From Eretmocerus hayati (lineage: Eukaryota; Arthropoda; Insecta; Hymenoptera; Aphelinidae): a DNA stretch of 64,000 nt. Both the position numbers and the translations under genes were made by a program. The stretch is from positions 35,108,714 through 35,172,713 of the forward strand of contig CM056743.1 in assembly GCA_029851415.1 (NCBI GenBank). Direction: 5' to 3'. The notes beneath the pieces were generated by a model. That model searched no databases, was not told the DNA's origin, and was given only the letters and a program-made list of their open reading frames with translations. Shown one piece after another: positions 34,503-45,501 of the stretch (positions are counted from its first letter, which is position 1; every line of letters begins with the position of its first letter).

Positions 34503-36904
34503 GAGGATGTCGGAGATCGACCTCTAAACTTCTGCTAGGATATAAAATTTTTTTATTTACAAACTTACGCTCTCAATTTTCACTCAATCGATCTGAAATT
34601 TTCTTTGAGAGGTAGAAAATGACCGTAAAAAGGGTGCTCTGGTGCGTTTCGCACGCAAATGTACCGCTCCGAGCCAAAAATCGATGTCAAAGGCAAATGC
34701 ACAGAGAGGTTAGGTAGTTATTATCCTCAATTATTCAGGTTCCCAAGAGCCGAATCAGAACGAGTGGACCAGAGCACCCTTTTTGCTGATTTTACGCATC
34801 AAATAAATCATTCCCGCAGGCATTTGATGCTCAAATGAGGGAATGGTTCTGTAAATAAGATTTCGGTAGCAAAAGCGAGTATTTTGAATTGCGAAGTCGA
34901 CATACACATAACCTTGTGTCGCTTGGTATGTTGGCAGCATTGGTCATGCTTGAGCTGCGGCTGTCGGCTGCTCTACCACTGCTAAGCAGACGGCGCGCGT
35001 TTATGCTTCGTAGCCGGCGTAGCACGAGGAAATCGTGGTTTCCCGGTGGAAATGGGAGTGTCCGGGTCGGGTGAAGGTGTATCTCTTGTGAGTGTTTTGT
35101 ACTGTGTTGTGTGTACACCCACGCGATGCGCAAATGTTCGCGTGCGATGGTTGTCTTGCGACGGATGCAGCTTCGCCGCAGCGCCGTGGCATCCCTCGAA
35201 AAACACGACTTTGTTATTCGAATAACAAAACTGCGGCCCAGGATAAAAAAAAACGTCGTGTCGGAGTTGTGTTAGGCCTTATAGAAGCTAGCCAGCCCAT
35301 GGAAACATTTGTTGGTCTTGCCCTGATGGTATGAATGATGTTACAATACGGCGTATTTCTCCCATTCCAGTGTATGTATTTTCTTGTGTCACTTCATAGA
35401 TATTGCACAGAATATTCAATATGAGATGGAATATTGTGCTTTATACATTCAAAATTATGTAAAAAATATGATCTAATGTGTACAAGTTGAATGGAATAGA
35501 ATACTTGTTTAGAAGTTACTTTGATTGAGTTTCTGAATATCGTTGTTTAGAATCCGCAAGTACCATAAACCTCGAACTTTGTCTCTGACCTTGCTATTGG
35601 TTTGTTAGTGGTTGATGGTGGATTCTGAACTATTCAAAATTCATAGAAACCTCATTGACCGTAATTTTCACTCCCCAAATGTGAGTTTGTGTGATGAGTA
35701 CGCATTCTTGTCAAGGAAACGCAGAGTGAGTCATTTGATTTTGAGCTGCTTCTGTGGCTCTCAGGAATGCGTTGGAGAGTCTTTTACATTGAGATGATGT
35801 GATACATGGGAAACTTCTAATGAATTTCCTTCTGTAGTAGCAACCTATTTTACTTCATCGTAAAAGACCATTGATCAACCAAAGATTTGTCAAGTCAACT
35901 TCCCAAATTCCTGATGACTCAGAATTATAATAAAATTCAATTCCAATATTCTGAATCAGGCAAAATTTTTCCAGTTCATGAAGAATCCGTGGAACTAAAA
36001 ACAGTCCAAAGTCTGTTTTGTAGAATAATAGAACTTCTCTCAAGAATGGTTGATATAAGTACTTGGTGTGCGAGCTTGGATACTTTTTCTGTATGAATGA
36101 GATTTTGTATGCTTTTTTATGCATTAACCAATGACGCAGTTGAATTCATATTGATGAATATGGATACAGATAATTGTCTATTTGGGAAGATAAACCTGCT
36201 TTGCAAGGAAGCTCCAGATCCATCCTTGTATTCGAGTATGAATTTTGGAACTGTCAGATAGTAAATCTCAAGGAGTTATGATTTTCTGATATTGATCAGG
36301 AATACTTTGACTCTGATAAAGAATCTCATTCTTGTTGAAGGATGAGTAAAGTCTCTCAGACAACATGAATTTTTGAATTCATCTTTTTTCAGGAAAAGGA
36401 CTCTTTTTGGAGAGTATCTACAAACTATTCAAGTTTGTGAGCGTGAATGTATAGGATGCAGAAATATGGATATTTTCAATCCATCTCGACTTGGGAAAAA
36501 TGACTCTTTTTGAAGAGTATTTTCGAATTTTCTACAATTGTGAGCGTGAATATGTTGGGTGCTTGATATGAATTTGTGAATTCATTTTAATTCGAAAAAT
36601 AATACTTTTTGGAAGAGAATTCTCAAATCATTTTCGTGGAGAAACGCAAATTTGTTGATGACTAAGACTTGCCTTTTTGGAGTTTAACTCAAATGTTTCA
36701 TGCTTGTGAACGTGAATAATCAGATTTTCAGCCCAGGCTCTTGCTTCAGCAACTCATCTTTCCCGGGATATGGCGACATCCCATCAGTGTTGCCAACAAT
36801 AGAAAATTACACATGGGAAGCTCATTCTAAGTGTCGCCATCTACACTTGGAATAAGCTAACTAGCGCCAACCCGCCTGATAACCTGCGAAAGTCCGACAT
36901 CCTC
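34503..36904. mobile_element. TTAA-flanked DNA element (piggyBac-like target), no transposase
   Basis: The ends GAGGATGTCGGA and the inverse TCCGACATCCTC are flanked by TTAA (34499-34502, 36905-36908). The opposite arm of the host foldback continues across the point without it (TTTCGCACAAGTTTGG near 30760-30775 inverted). TTAA duplication is the piggyBac hallmark, but the 12-bp ends are not the usual CCC type, so the superfamily is uncertain. No transposase frame was found in 2.4 kb. A hairpin insertion lies at 34622-34796. Confidence 0.65.
34622..34796. repeat. Hairpin-ended insertion
   Basis: AAAAAGGGTGCTCTGGT (34627-34643) and its exact inverse ACCAGAGCACCCTTTTT (34768-34784) bound about 175 bp inside the TTAA-flanked element. 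No gene is seen. Confidence 0.6.
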
Positions 36905-38313
36905 TTAAGTCTGGTGGAAAAAATTTAAGATATGTATATATTTGGAATGGGGTTCTGAATTTTCGACTTTTTCGAAAATAGCTCAACTTGTACCGACTGT
37001 AGCTCCAACAAAAAGTGTGATAATTGACTTTTACAAGTAGGCAAATTGTAGGTTTTTTCAAGACCTTTGAAATGACCACTGATGAAAGTCACTTATCTCC
37101 TCTCTCAATGGATCTAGGTCGCCCACAAGATGACGCAGAAATTGCTAGAATTTGCTCTCAATAAATAGCTAGCAGAAGTTGTCAGGCTGACTTATTCGTC
37201 TGGGACAATTTTTTTCTGAAAAGTATCAGTTTTAACAAGAAAAATGCGCCCAAGTACGTTTCAAAATGGTGGATTTTGTTGGGACTACGATTTTTCTAAA
37301 ATAGACTGAAAAAGGGCCTAAAATGGCCCTTTCATGGGCCCTAGGGCCTACAGGGAGGGCCGAAAAAATCCGGAGAAAATTTTTTCGTACTATTGAAACA
37401 TAGTACTAACAGAAAAAAGTTTTTGTGGATTTTCCCCAGACCGCCCTGATGACGGTCCAGCTTGCTCCAGGATGACTCATATATATTTATCTTCAAAAAA
37501 TGTCATTGTTCATTCTCCACTGACTAAACGTGCTTGCACAGTTCTTCCCGAATGCAAACGTCTGTGTGCATCACAACAACCACATCGTAAGCATCCCTTG
37601 AGGAGCCGCTATTTTGATACGCAGTACTGCCATCTAAGTACCGCTACGCTGATATTTCTACTAGAGTTGTACATGATAAAGATTCATTCGGCAGTTCTTG
37701 AAAACAAACTTGGCTCGGGAGAAAAAAAAATGATGAAGAGCCCTGCGTATGAATGATGTGATTGTTCTTTGACATAGCATGGCTGAAACGCGATTCCCCT
37801 TTCCAGTTTGGATCAGGAAATTAGCGTTGCTCTCTAGAAAATCTTCAAAAATATATCACTTCAGTATTTGGCTCTTTGCGGGTCGTTTGAAGGGAAACCA
37901 GCTGATCAGAGTTGATTTTGATAGATTGTTGATAATAGTTTATACTATCTGCACTGACTTGTATCTTACAACAAAGTTGAGATACCAGAAACCCATTGAA
38001 GAATCGTCGAGATTTTTTTGCTTTCAAAAAATGAAAAGAAAATAATGTAATTCTCTCGGAAATTCTAAAAACCTGTGCATCATATTTGTTATAACATTCG
38101 CAATTTGGTCCTCAGAACTACCAGAAAATAACGTGAAAAAATTGCATTTCAACCTACTTTGATCTATGCATTCAGTGCAACACTACTCATATACATATAT
38201 TGTAAGATCTATAATCAGGTTGTGAAGGAATATGACTCTTCTAAGACTCTAATATGATCCTATGATGAGTCAGTAATGATCGAGAAAAATCTGATTGATG
38301 TCCACCAGTTTAC

Positions 38314-38467
38314 CAAGAATATTGGGATCTGTAGAGTATTCTGCGGTGGTGGCTTCTGCTGTGAAGTCCCATTGGGTAGAGTTTTCGTCTGGATTTATGA
38401 ATTTTGCAGAACATTCACTGCAAGAATTTGCTGTGAGCACGAGAGCCAATACAACAACCCAAACCAT
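38314..38467 (-). CDS. Signal-peptide exon, proposed first exon of the S1 protease
   Basis: ATG at 38467 in good context (TAGCTATGG) starts MVWVVVLALVLTANSCSECSA, a clear secretion signal. It is followed by a Thr/Glu-rich acidic stretch (FTAEATTAEYSTDPNIL). A donor CTTG|GTAAAC at 38313 leaves phase 1. The protease exon at 26118 starts with GC and so completes a Gly codon in frame, giving ...DPNIL-G-AENNTETIQRSRR. The two exons together encode about 284 residues, a normal size for a small secreted S1 protease with a short propeptide. The join is inferred from strand, phase and protein logic. Without it, this exon would belong to an unidentified secreted peptide, and the frame itself can run on to a stop at 38270. 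Confidence 0.55.
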
Positions 38468-38879
38468 AGCTACGGTGAATTTACGTTCACTGACTGGCAG
38501 GAAAGAAGCTATACAGGTCTCCACTTTATTTCGTCTAAATGTGAAATCAATGGAGCTCAATAAATACTCGATCAGGATTTGCCTTGCTTGCATCGCGTTG
38601 TCCCGCATGTTCTTTGCATGGTAAACTACGCAGATACTCAAATATCAGATGAGTGGCTTGAGGATCATTAAATGGCTAATGAAGATATGGACTGGAATCA
38701 AAACACTAACTTGATGGAAAGGAAACGACTAAACTGCAAACATTTTACGTTAACGGTTTAACTCATTCTCAAGGACTATGATTCAATGCTTTCTATCTTG
38801 CGCTTATATCACAATCATAAGATGATCATCATGATTCCAAATTATATTGATGAGGTAGATCTCATGATTTCATGAAATA

Positions 38880-39728
38880 AGGTCAGTGTATCCAACTTGC
38901 CCCCATTAAGCCATTTTCTTAATAATTCTGGCTAACCTCATTATTTTCCAACGTACTTTAACTCATTTTGAAGCTTGTCTCAAGACCTTTAAAATAAGCT
39001 AAGATACGTCCAATTTGGATGAAGTGGAGCCGAACTGTTTGAATTCTCCCAAAAGGTGATTTTTGAGAGTTTACAAAAGTGTGTACCCAACTTGCCCCCA
39101 TCATTTAAAACAATGTGAACTGGCGATAAAATGCACAAAATCGCTTTGATACGTTTTTATCACCGTGCAGTGACTATTGTAGCTTTTAGCTGGCCCAAAA
39201 CACTGTTTCCGACCTATTTTGACGTGATAAACACGTTCTGAGTGGTAAAAAAAGTCATACTGCACGCCTTTCCGAGATAACCATATGGGGGCATGTTGGG
39301 TACACTCCGATGTCGGCCTTCTTGATTCTCAAACCATCTTCGTGTTTTGTACATAAAATCGCTCCAAATCAGAGTTCTGCAACCCTGAAGAGCGGATTTT
39401 GAAGGTCTTGAGACAAGGAATTGAATGCGCTATGGCCGTACATACGTACAGATTGGTCGAATGAAAATGAATTGGCACCGATTTCAGTGAACCCGATTTC
39501 CTCGGTGATTTCTTAGCCGTGCAAACACGAAAAATGGAAAAATCACTTTAAATTTTCTGGAGAACGCAGAAATGATCCGGGACAGATGCAAACTACGTAC
39601 CTACATTCTCATATTTTAACATAACAAACTTAAAAAAAAATATATGCAGGAAAGTCCACGAATACCCATTCCTGAGATCGGCATATGGGGGCAAGTTGGG
39701 TACAGAGGCAAGTTGGGTACACTTACCT
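38880..39728. mobile_element. TA-flanked MITE, GGTAAGTGTACCCAAC family, copy 1
   Basis: An 849-bp copy. The left end AGGTCAGTGTATCCAACTTG and the right end CAAGTTGGGTACACTTACCT are inverted, flanked by TA (38878-38879, 39729-39730). An extra internal end-like repeat GGGGGCAAGTTGGGTAC precedes the right end. It shares long internal stretches with the 48470 copy. No coding region was recognised. TA duplication suggests Tc1/mariner-type mobilisation. Confidence 0.8.
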
Positions 39729-40311
39729 TACATGTGATGAATGAATTCATCGCTCTTTGCAGCCACTGATGAACTCTCAGAAAATGAATATCATTCTTCA
39801 TAAAATGACCTCTGATATACATGGAAGTGTATGATGACTGTATGGAAAATTCCATCGGTCCTAAGTCATGGTGAGCCACTAGTGGCCATCCCTGTTATGC
39901 ACGGTATGAGTGGTGTATATGGTGAACATTGTATCCATTACTCTTGCGATTCTAGGACTCTCGTAATGAAGAAATATATTCCCACACGCACATCATGAAC
40001 CATATCAACAATAAAATCAATGGAGATTGGCAGCAGGAATTCTGACCACTTCCAGTTTACCGTGTAGGGTGATTGCGAATTCAACCCCCCCCCTCCCCGG
40101 GGAAGCTCTATCTCATCCCTGTGTCAGTCTTTCAAATACGGTCAATCAAGAAATCACGACAACTCAAATCTTAAATTATACCCATGAGGAATTTCTCAAC
40201 AATATATTGGCTCTATCGCTCAATTTGGTGGGATACATGTCATGTATGAACTTATCGTACTTTGACTTAGACATGATGAGAAGGTTTCCCCGAGCGAGTG
40301 AATACGCAATC

Positions 40312-40388
40312 ACCTCGGTGGTCTTATCAGTAAAGGTACCTGCCTATCCGAAAAACCAGAGGTTCCGAGGTTCAAGTCCCGCTCAAGA
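40312..40388 (+). other. tRNA-like / SINE head with pol III boxes
   Basis: TGGTCTTATCAGTAAAGG resembles an A box, and GGTTCAAGTCC (about 40369-40379) matches the B-box consensus GGTTCRANTCC at tRNA-like spacing. A convincing acceptor stem is not visible, so this is more likely a tRNA-derived SINE fragment or tRNA pseudogene than a working tRNA. Confidence 0.4.
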
Positions 40389-40439
40389 AAGACTTTTTCC
40401 ATCTCTCGGACAATCTTTCTGAAAAAATTCTAAAGATCC

Positions 40440-41540
40440 AAGAAAATAATGACTCCCTCCGGAATCCAGCCGTTATGAAAGTGGAGCTTCGAAGGTCGCA
40501 GTTTGACACTTGTCAAATTTTGATCACCGCCTGAGTTTGGTGATTAAGTGGCTCGAAAGAACGATCAATTCATTCATCACATAATTATCACGAGACTTCG
40601 ATATAATCGTACTTTATCGACTCATCTGTAGTAATTTGACAGTCGATATATAATTGCTTGATGAACCATAGAAGTCAATTGGGAATGATTAAATTTTACT
40701 AAGCAATTTTATTATTCACACAGTGATTATTCATTCGTAATGTACTTCGGCGAATGTCTTGAATGTATGAGAGTTGCCAATTTTCTTGAAAAATTTATGT
40801 CACTTTGTCAGTCGCCATTCACAAGAGATGACAGATGCAAGGAATTGGCTGATATTCACTAAACCTGAGATAAATATAGGGTTGAGCCTGTTGAGCCGAT
40901 CGGCTCTATTTTTTTGCTCAATTCTTCCATTATTCCATTAGAAATATTAATTTTTGATTTTATGCCATAGACTCCAGTAATTGAGGGCTATCTATAAATT
41001 ACGGAGAGGTTTTGGGGGATTATGACTTCCCAATGTCTCATGTTAATGCACCGGCGGTAGCTGTGCTCGAAAGTATGGCGAAGCGAGCGCAGCAACCACA
41101 CCGTGCATATATACGCGTGAAAGGGCCGTTTTAACCTATGAAGAATTTTCGAACATAGAAAATCTCCCCTTCTTCATATTTAAGACCCTGCATCCCCATA
41201 TCAAATTTGATCCGAATAAAAAATCAATACGTTTCGTCCGTCTCACGACATCCTTCGCCTCGTATTCGTTGATTAATTGTATTGGGAATTTTTCTGATTT
41301 CCATAAATCAGGTGAAAAGTTACCAAATTTCGTTCGACGGAAGTTGCTCAAGACGCGGCAAGTCCAAGTCAACTGAGAGTTTATTTGAACTGTCTCTATC
41401 TATACTAATATCATCATGTGTTCATGGCTGTGATTACAGTCTTTCCACGTGTTAGACTGGGACAGACACATACAAACCAGGTGCGCCAACTGCACTGTAT
41501 TGAGTGCCAACATAAATTTACTCCCAGCTAACCATCTCTA
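40440..41540. other. Stretch without recognised gene
   Basis: No coding feature was recognised. A CpG-containing palindromic scrap at about 41045-41105 (GCTCGAAAG...GCGAAGCGAGCGCAG) resembles the cores of the MITEs near 12.5 kb. Confidence 0.4.
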
Positions 41541-41707
41541 TATTTTATTTTATTTATTTTTATTTTATTAGAAAATCAACGGACATTCTTGTCCTTACAT
41601 AATAGTATAAACTTAACTGCTAGGGAACTGCTTAGCGAGAGTTCGAAATAGAAATCAAAATAATAAATCAAAAATAATAAATCAAATTTCAAAGTACATT
41701 GTGCAAC

Positions 41708-44614
41708 TTAATTTTGTGCATTGAGATAGTTCATTTTGAGTATCAACTTAAAATTAGATATCGACCTGGTGTGCTGAAATTCTAATGGAATGCTATTCCA
41801 TGCTCTTTTCGATCTGGCCAAAGGAGAGTAGAAAAGATAATTTTGAGAAAATTGCGACTCAAGAATAGTTCTAGTATTTCTCAACTCGTAAGGTACTTCT
41901 CTCTCACACAATTTAACTTTGAGAATGTCACAGTTTAGGTAATTTCTCAGTAAAGAGAAAATCATGACAATGTCATTGTAGTCATGAAGACTTTTCAAAG
42001 ATGGCAAGTTAAGACGTTCATAAAGATGAGAGTATTCGTGATCATAGAAGAGCATAGGTTCGCCTAATTTGAAGGACATATGACGCAAAAATTTATGTTG
42101 AATATATTCGAGTTTAGACCAGTTTTGCAAGGTATAGGGTGACCAGACAGGGCTAGCGTATAATAGTATGGGAAGAACTAATGATTTGTACAGATATAGC
42201 ATGGTATCAGTGTGTCTAAAATCACGAGCAGATCTCAGCAAAAATCCAAGCGATTTCAAAGCCTTGGATGAAACATAATCAATATGAAATACGAAACTAA
42301 GTTTGCTATCAACAATAACACCAAGGTCTTTAATACTGTCCACTTTATCTAATATAACTTTATCTAGTGAGTAGAGAAAGTCAAGAGGTAGCTTATTGCG
42401 TGAGAATGATATTGACTTAGACTTTCTACAATTTAAGACCAATCCATTTTCAGTAGCCCACTCAACAATTGCTGCTAAGTCTCTTTGAAGTTTAATACAA
42501 TCATCCTTGTTAATAATTTTCTTATAAAGTTTAACATCATCAGCAAAAATAAGAATATTTGAGAAATTGATCACAGATGCAATATCATTTATAAATACTA
42601 AAAATAGTAAGGGACCAAGATGAGATCCTTGAGGCACACCGGATAATGTTTCACGAGGTGAGGATTCATATCCTTTGACTTTAACAATTTGAGAGCGGTT
42701 TTTCAAGTAAGACTCTATCCATTTTAGTAAATTACCTCTGATACCCATGTTTGATGCCTTACTCAATAATTTGTCATGATTGACACTATCAAAAGCCTTT
42801 GAAAAATCTAAATATATTGCATCAGTTTGGATATTGTTTGCAAAATTATCATAGATATGTTCTACAAATGTTAGTAAGTTGGTTACAGTAGACTTATTTT
42901 TTACAAAACCATGTTGCTCAGAAATGATCTTCAAAATTAGGGCATCAGTCAATTTTTGAGTGACCAAAAAATCAAGAATCTTTGGAATAGCTGAAGATAC
43001 GACTACAGGACGGTAGTTCTCTATATCATGTCTATTGCCATCTTTGTAAATTGGAGAAACATAGGATACTTTCCATTTAGCAGGTAGAAATGCTAGGTCC
43101 AGTGACGCATTAAATAGATTTAGCAATGGATAAACGAGATTTTGACAACAATTTTTTAATAATGCAATTGGTATATGGTCAGGACCTGCAGAAGAAGTGT
43201 TTTTAGCTGATGCTATGGCAGATATTAATTCTTCCTCCGTAATATTCATACTTTCAATAACAGTGTCGAGACAAGAGTCAGAGCAACAACTGAGCTTTTT
43301 GTCTTCATACACCGACGAAAAATGGTCAGAGAATAAGTCAGCCGTTTCTTTCCCAGTGCATGCAGTACGGTTTTTTAGGAACATATGATTTGGAAGTCCA
43401 CTAGATTTTTTTGATCGATTAACGAAAGCCCAAAATGAGTTTAGGTTGGATTTCGCAAAGAACTCAACTTTATCTAGGTATTCTCTATGATTGACTTTGG
43501 AAAGCCGGAGACACTGAGCTCTCAGTTTTTTGAAATGTATATGATCACTAGAATTATTGGTCTCTTTCCATTTCTTGTGTGCTAACTTTTTTCTGAGGAT
43601 AAGCTCTTTGAGTTCATCAGAAAACCAACGAGGGTAAGTTGTGGACTTGAATATTCTTTTAGGGACTGTACACTCTAAAATATTATGCAAAGTGGAGTAG
43701 AAAATGTCAACGTTTTCATCTAGTGAAAGTTTCTGGAAGTCCAGTAAGATGTCCCAGTCAATTTCAGAGAGCTTTTGGTTTAATGAATCATAATTTGCTT
43801 TTTTAAAATCAAAATCAGCAAAAGTATAAGGAATCTCAACAGTAGTTTCAATTTGAATAGAAAAATATTGAGGGACATGGTGCAAGTCAACAGGAACTAA
43901 GTATTCATCAGAATTTAGAAGATTTGCATGAACAGTAGAAAATAAGAGATCCAATGTGTAATCTTTATGGGGTGGAATATGAAAGTACTGTCTAAAACTA
44001 TAAAAGGATAGATGACTCTTGATTAATCCAGCAGCTTGACGTATCTTTGGCTCAGAATATCCAGTCTCTTCAAAAACCAAATTCTTTCTCTGGGGCCAGG
44101 TGATATTTCTCAAATTGAAGTCCCCAAACAACAAAAACTCAGCATTCATATATCTTGCTAGTACTTCTTGCGTAGTGAGCATAGAATCTTGATAAGTTGA
44201 TAAAGGTTGAGATGGAGAGATATATGTAGCACCAATGATAATATTCTTCTTACTGCCTTTGATCTTAACAAATATCTGCTCACAAGATCTTTTATTTGAT
44301 GTACATTCCGATGAAATAAGTCTTTTGTTGACAGCAATAAGCACTCCACCACCCTTAGTATCATCACCAGAGAGAGAATGTCTATCATATCTGAAAATAT
44401 TGTAGTTTTCCAAGCCTAATTCACTGTCACAAATATCTGGTATTAGCCAAGTCTCAGTAAAGATGAGCACATCAGGGGTAGTGGTAAGCAGGTTTATATT
44501 TGTCGAGAGAACTTTGAGTTTAGTTCTCAAGCCTCTTACATTCTGATAGTAGACAACTAATTGTTCATTTTGATTTAGGTTGAGTTTTTTGAAAAGGTGA
44601 CATCCATTAAGGAG
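41708..44614 (-). CDS. LINE ORF2: endonuclease and reverse transcriptase
   Basis: The open frame runs from after TAA (44617-44615) to TAA near 41708. It reads ...NQNEQLVVYYQNVRGLRTKL at the start, the usual beginning of an APE-type endonuclease. ETWL and LLFGDFNL follow. The reverse transcriptase shows YRPVVVSS, IYLDFSKAFDSVNHDKL, LSGVPQGSHLGPLLF and the catalytic FADD box. The C-terminal region ending RAWNSIPLEF is typical of jockey/CR1 relatives. There is no ATG in this frame before the endonuclease; the first lies more than 100 codons in, past ETWL. The frame overlaps the 3' end of ORF1 in the -1 register, so translation probably depends on the slippery site at 44584-44590. Confidence 0.92.
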   Translation of the reverse strand, partial: LLNGCHLFKKLNLNQNEQLVVYYQNVRGLRTKLKVLSTNINLLTTTPDVLIFTETWLIPDICDSELGLENYNIFRYDRHSLSGDDTKGGGVLIAVNKRLISSECTSNKRSCEQIFVKIKGSKKNIIIGATYISPSQPLSTYQDSMLTTQEVLARYMNAEFLLFGDFNLRNITWPQRKNLVFEETGYSEPKIRQAAGLIKSHLSFYSFRQYFHIPPHKDYTLDLLFSTVHANLLNSDEYLVPVDLHHVPQYFSIQIETTVEIPYTFADFDFKKANYDSLNQKLSEIDWDILLDFQKLSLDENVDIFYSTLHNILECTVPKRIFKSTTYPRWFSDELKELILRKKLAHKKWKETNNSSDHIHFKKLRAQCLRLSKVNHREYLDKVEFFAKSNLNSFWAFVNRSKKSSGLPNHMFLKNRTACTGKETADLFSDHFSSVYEDKKLSCCSDSCLDTVIESMNITEEELISAIASAKNTSSAGPDHIPIALLKNCCQNLVYPLLNLFNASLDLAFLPAKWKVSYVSPIYKDGNRHDIENYRPVVVSSAIPKILDFLVTQKLTDALILKIISEQHGFVKNKSTVTNLLTFVEHIYDNFANNIQTDAIYLDFSKAFDSVNHDKLLSKASNMGIRGNLLKWIESYLKNRSQIVKVKGYESSPRETLSGVPQGSHLGPLLFLVFINDIASVINFSNILIFADDVKLYKKIINKDDCIKLQRDLAAIVEWATENGLVLNCRKSKSISFSRNKLPLDFLYSLDKVILDKVDSIKDLGVIVDSKLSFVFHIDYVSSKALKSLGFLLRSARDFRHTDTMLYLYKSLVLPILLYASPVWSPYTLQNWSKLEYIQHKFLRHMSFKLGEPMLFYDHEYSHLYERLNLPSLKSLHDYNDIVMIFSLLRNYLNCDILKVKLCEREVPYELRNTRTILESQFSQNYLFYSPLARSKRAWNSIPLEFQHTRSISNFKLILKMNYLNAQN

Positions 44615-45501
44615 TTATCAAGGGGCACTCTTGTATTTGAGCCCGAGGCAACATTTGAGTGGAGAAAAGTTGTATCAGGAATCTTGACTACAACAGGAAT
44701 GTTGTTTATATAGCGTATCATCAGATTCTTCTCACCATTCTTTATTCTTTCTGATAGCTCACTTGCAGCAGCTTTGTATTGGTTTTGTTGCATTCTGGTT
44801 TTATCAGTTGATACTTTATAGGCTTCCTCAATTTTACTTCTATTTTTTATAACCTGAAAGACATCTTGCTGAGAGGCCATAGTTATGAGCAAGGGTCTGG
44901 GTTTAGTACCAGGATTTCCAACTCGAGTGGCAGAAATTGAAGTAAGATTTACATTTGTAGGAGCAAGAATATTTCTTGCAGAAGTTGCATCAGCTGCAGG
45001 ATCATTGGTTTCAGGAACATTGTGCAGCAACAAGTTTTTGGATTTAGCAATACGCTCTTGAACTTCATGGATCATTCGCTCCCCATTGAGGCCAGATAGA
45101 GAGTTTGATGACTGGATAACTTCCAACTTTTCTTCCAGATTTGCTACTTTGGCCTGAAGAAAGGGAAATTCATTTGCTACCACTTGAAATGAGTTCACTT
45201 TCTCTTTTACTTCATTTAACTGATTCTTTATCTCTGGAATAGTATCACACTGTGTTCTTATAATACTCATGTCTTCAGCCAGTTTTTCTAAGAGTTTAAA
45301 ATGCTTGTCTCTTCCTGCAACTTTGCAATCATTGCAAGTAAAAGTTAGTAGAGGCTTGTTTTTTAGCTGTAGAACTTTAACCTCAGAAGCCGTAATGCCC
45401 GCACATTCTGGATCTCCATGGTATAACTCATTACAAATAACACAAGTAGCAATCAGATTGTTGTTAAAAGCCTGTCTACAAGCCTTACAGGTAGATGACA
45501 T
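44575..45501 (-). CDS. LINE ORF1: PHD-like zinc finger, coiled coil, RRM-like nucleic-acid binding protein
   Basis: The ATG at 45501 starts MSSTCKACRQAF; an upstream in-frame GTG is not needed. Residues about 5-60 give a PHD-type C4HC3 pattern (CKAC, CVIC, H, C, CNDC). A heptad-rich coiled coil covers about 75-140. A C-terminal domain with KNLLLHNVPE and RPLLITM resembles the RRM-like part of LINE ORF1 proteins. The protein should coat element RNA. It is 308 residues. The frame ends FSKNST-TAA, and the last codons contain the slippery heptamer. Confidence 0.85.
   Translation of the reverse strand: MSSTCKACRQAFNNNLIATCVICNELYHGDPECAGITASEVKVLQLKNKPLLTFTCNDCKVAGRDKHFKLLEKLAEDMSIIRTQCDTIPEIKNQLNEVKEKVNSFQVVANEFPFLQAKVANLEEKLEVIQSSNSLSGLNGERMIHEVQERIAKSKNLLLHNVPETNDPAADATSARNILAPTNVNLTSISATRVGNPGTKPRPLLITMASQQDVFQVIKNRSKIEEAYKVSTDKTRMQQNQYKAAASELSERIKNGEKNLMIRYINNIPVVVKIPDTTFLHSNVASGSNTRVPLDNSLMDVTFSKNST
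44584..44590 (-). promoter_or_regulatory. Candidate -1 ribosomal frameshift site A_AAA_AAC
   Basis: On the minus strand ORF1 reads TCA AAA AAC TCA ACC TAA. This is a canonical X_XXY_YYZ heptamer in the correct register, three codons (counting the stop) before termination. A -1 slip enters KLNLNQNEQLVVYYQNVRG, which is ORF2. No clear stable stem or pseudoknot could be assigned by eye downstream; a weak pairing of CTCAA with TTGAG about 45 nt later exists. Confidence 0.65.

Larger units (their letters stand above)
27386..37481. mobile_element. Outer foldback transposon with TA duplication, split by three insertions
   Basis: The ends TATGAGTCAT...CTGGAGCAAGCTGGAC (left) and its inverse (right, ending ATGACTCATA) are flanked by TA (27384-27385, 37482-37483). 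Removing the insertions at 27617-30423, 31234-34013 and 34503-36904 with their duplications leaves about 2.1 kb. This consists of two ~1 kb inverted arms: 27386-27616 plus 30426-31225, and 34022-34502 plus 36909-37481. Matching inverted stretches include AGTCGAAAAT near 30710 against 36960, and ACTTGGGGGTATTTGGGGAG near 34291 against 30955. No transposase remains. Confidence 0.75.
26119..38313 (-). other. Proposed protease intron 1 (12.2 kb, transposon nest)
   Basis: If exons 38314-38467 and 25418-26118 belong together, this is one intron with donor CTTG|GTAAAC and acceptor TTACAG|GC. It contains the whole 27386-37481 nest and a CpG-rich block at 26985-27155. The frames at 26192-26437 and 26458-26664 have no recognisable family. 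Confidence 0.5.

Noticed and set aside
40312..40388. Functional tRNA gene
   Set aside because: The B box is good but the acceptor and anticodon stems do not form convincingly. It is listed only as a tRNA-like/SINE head.
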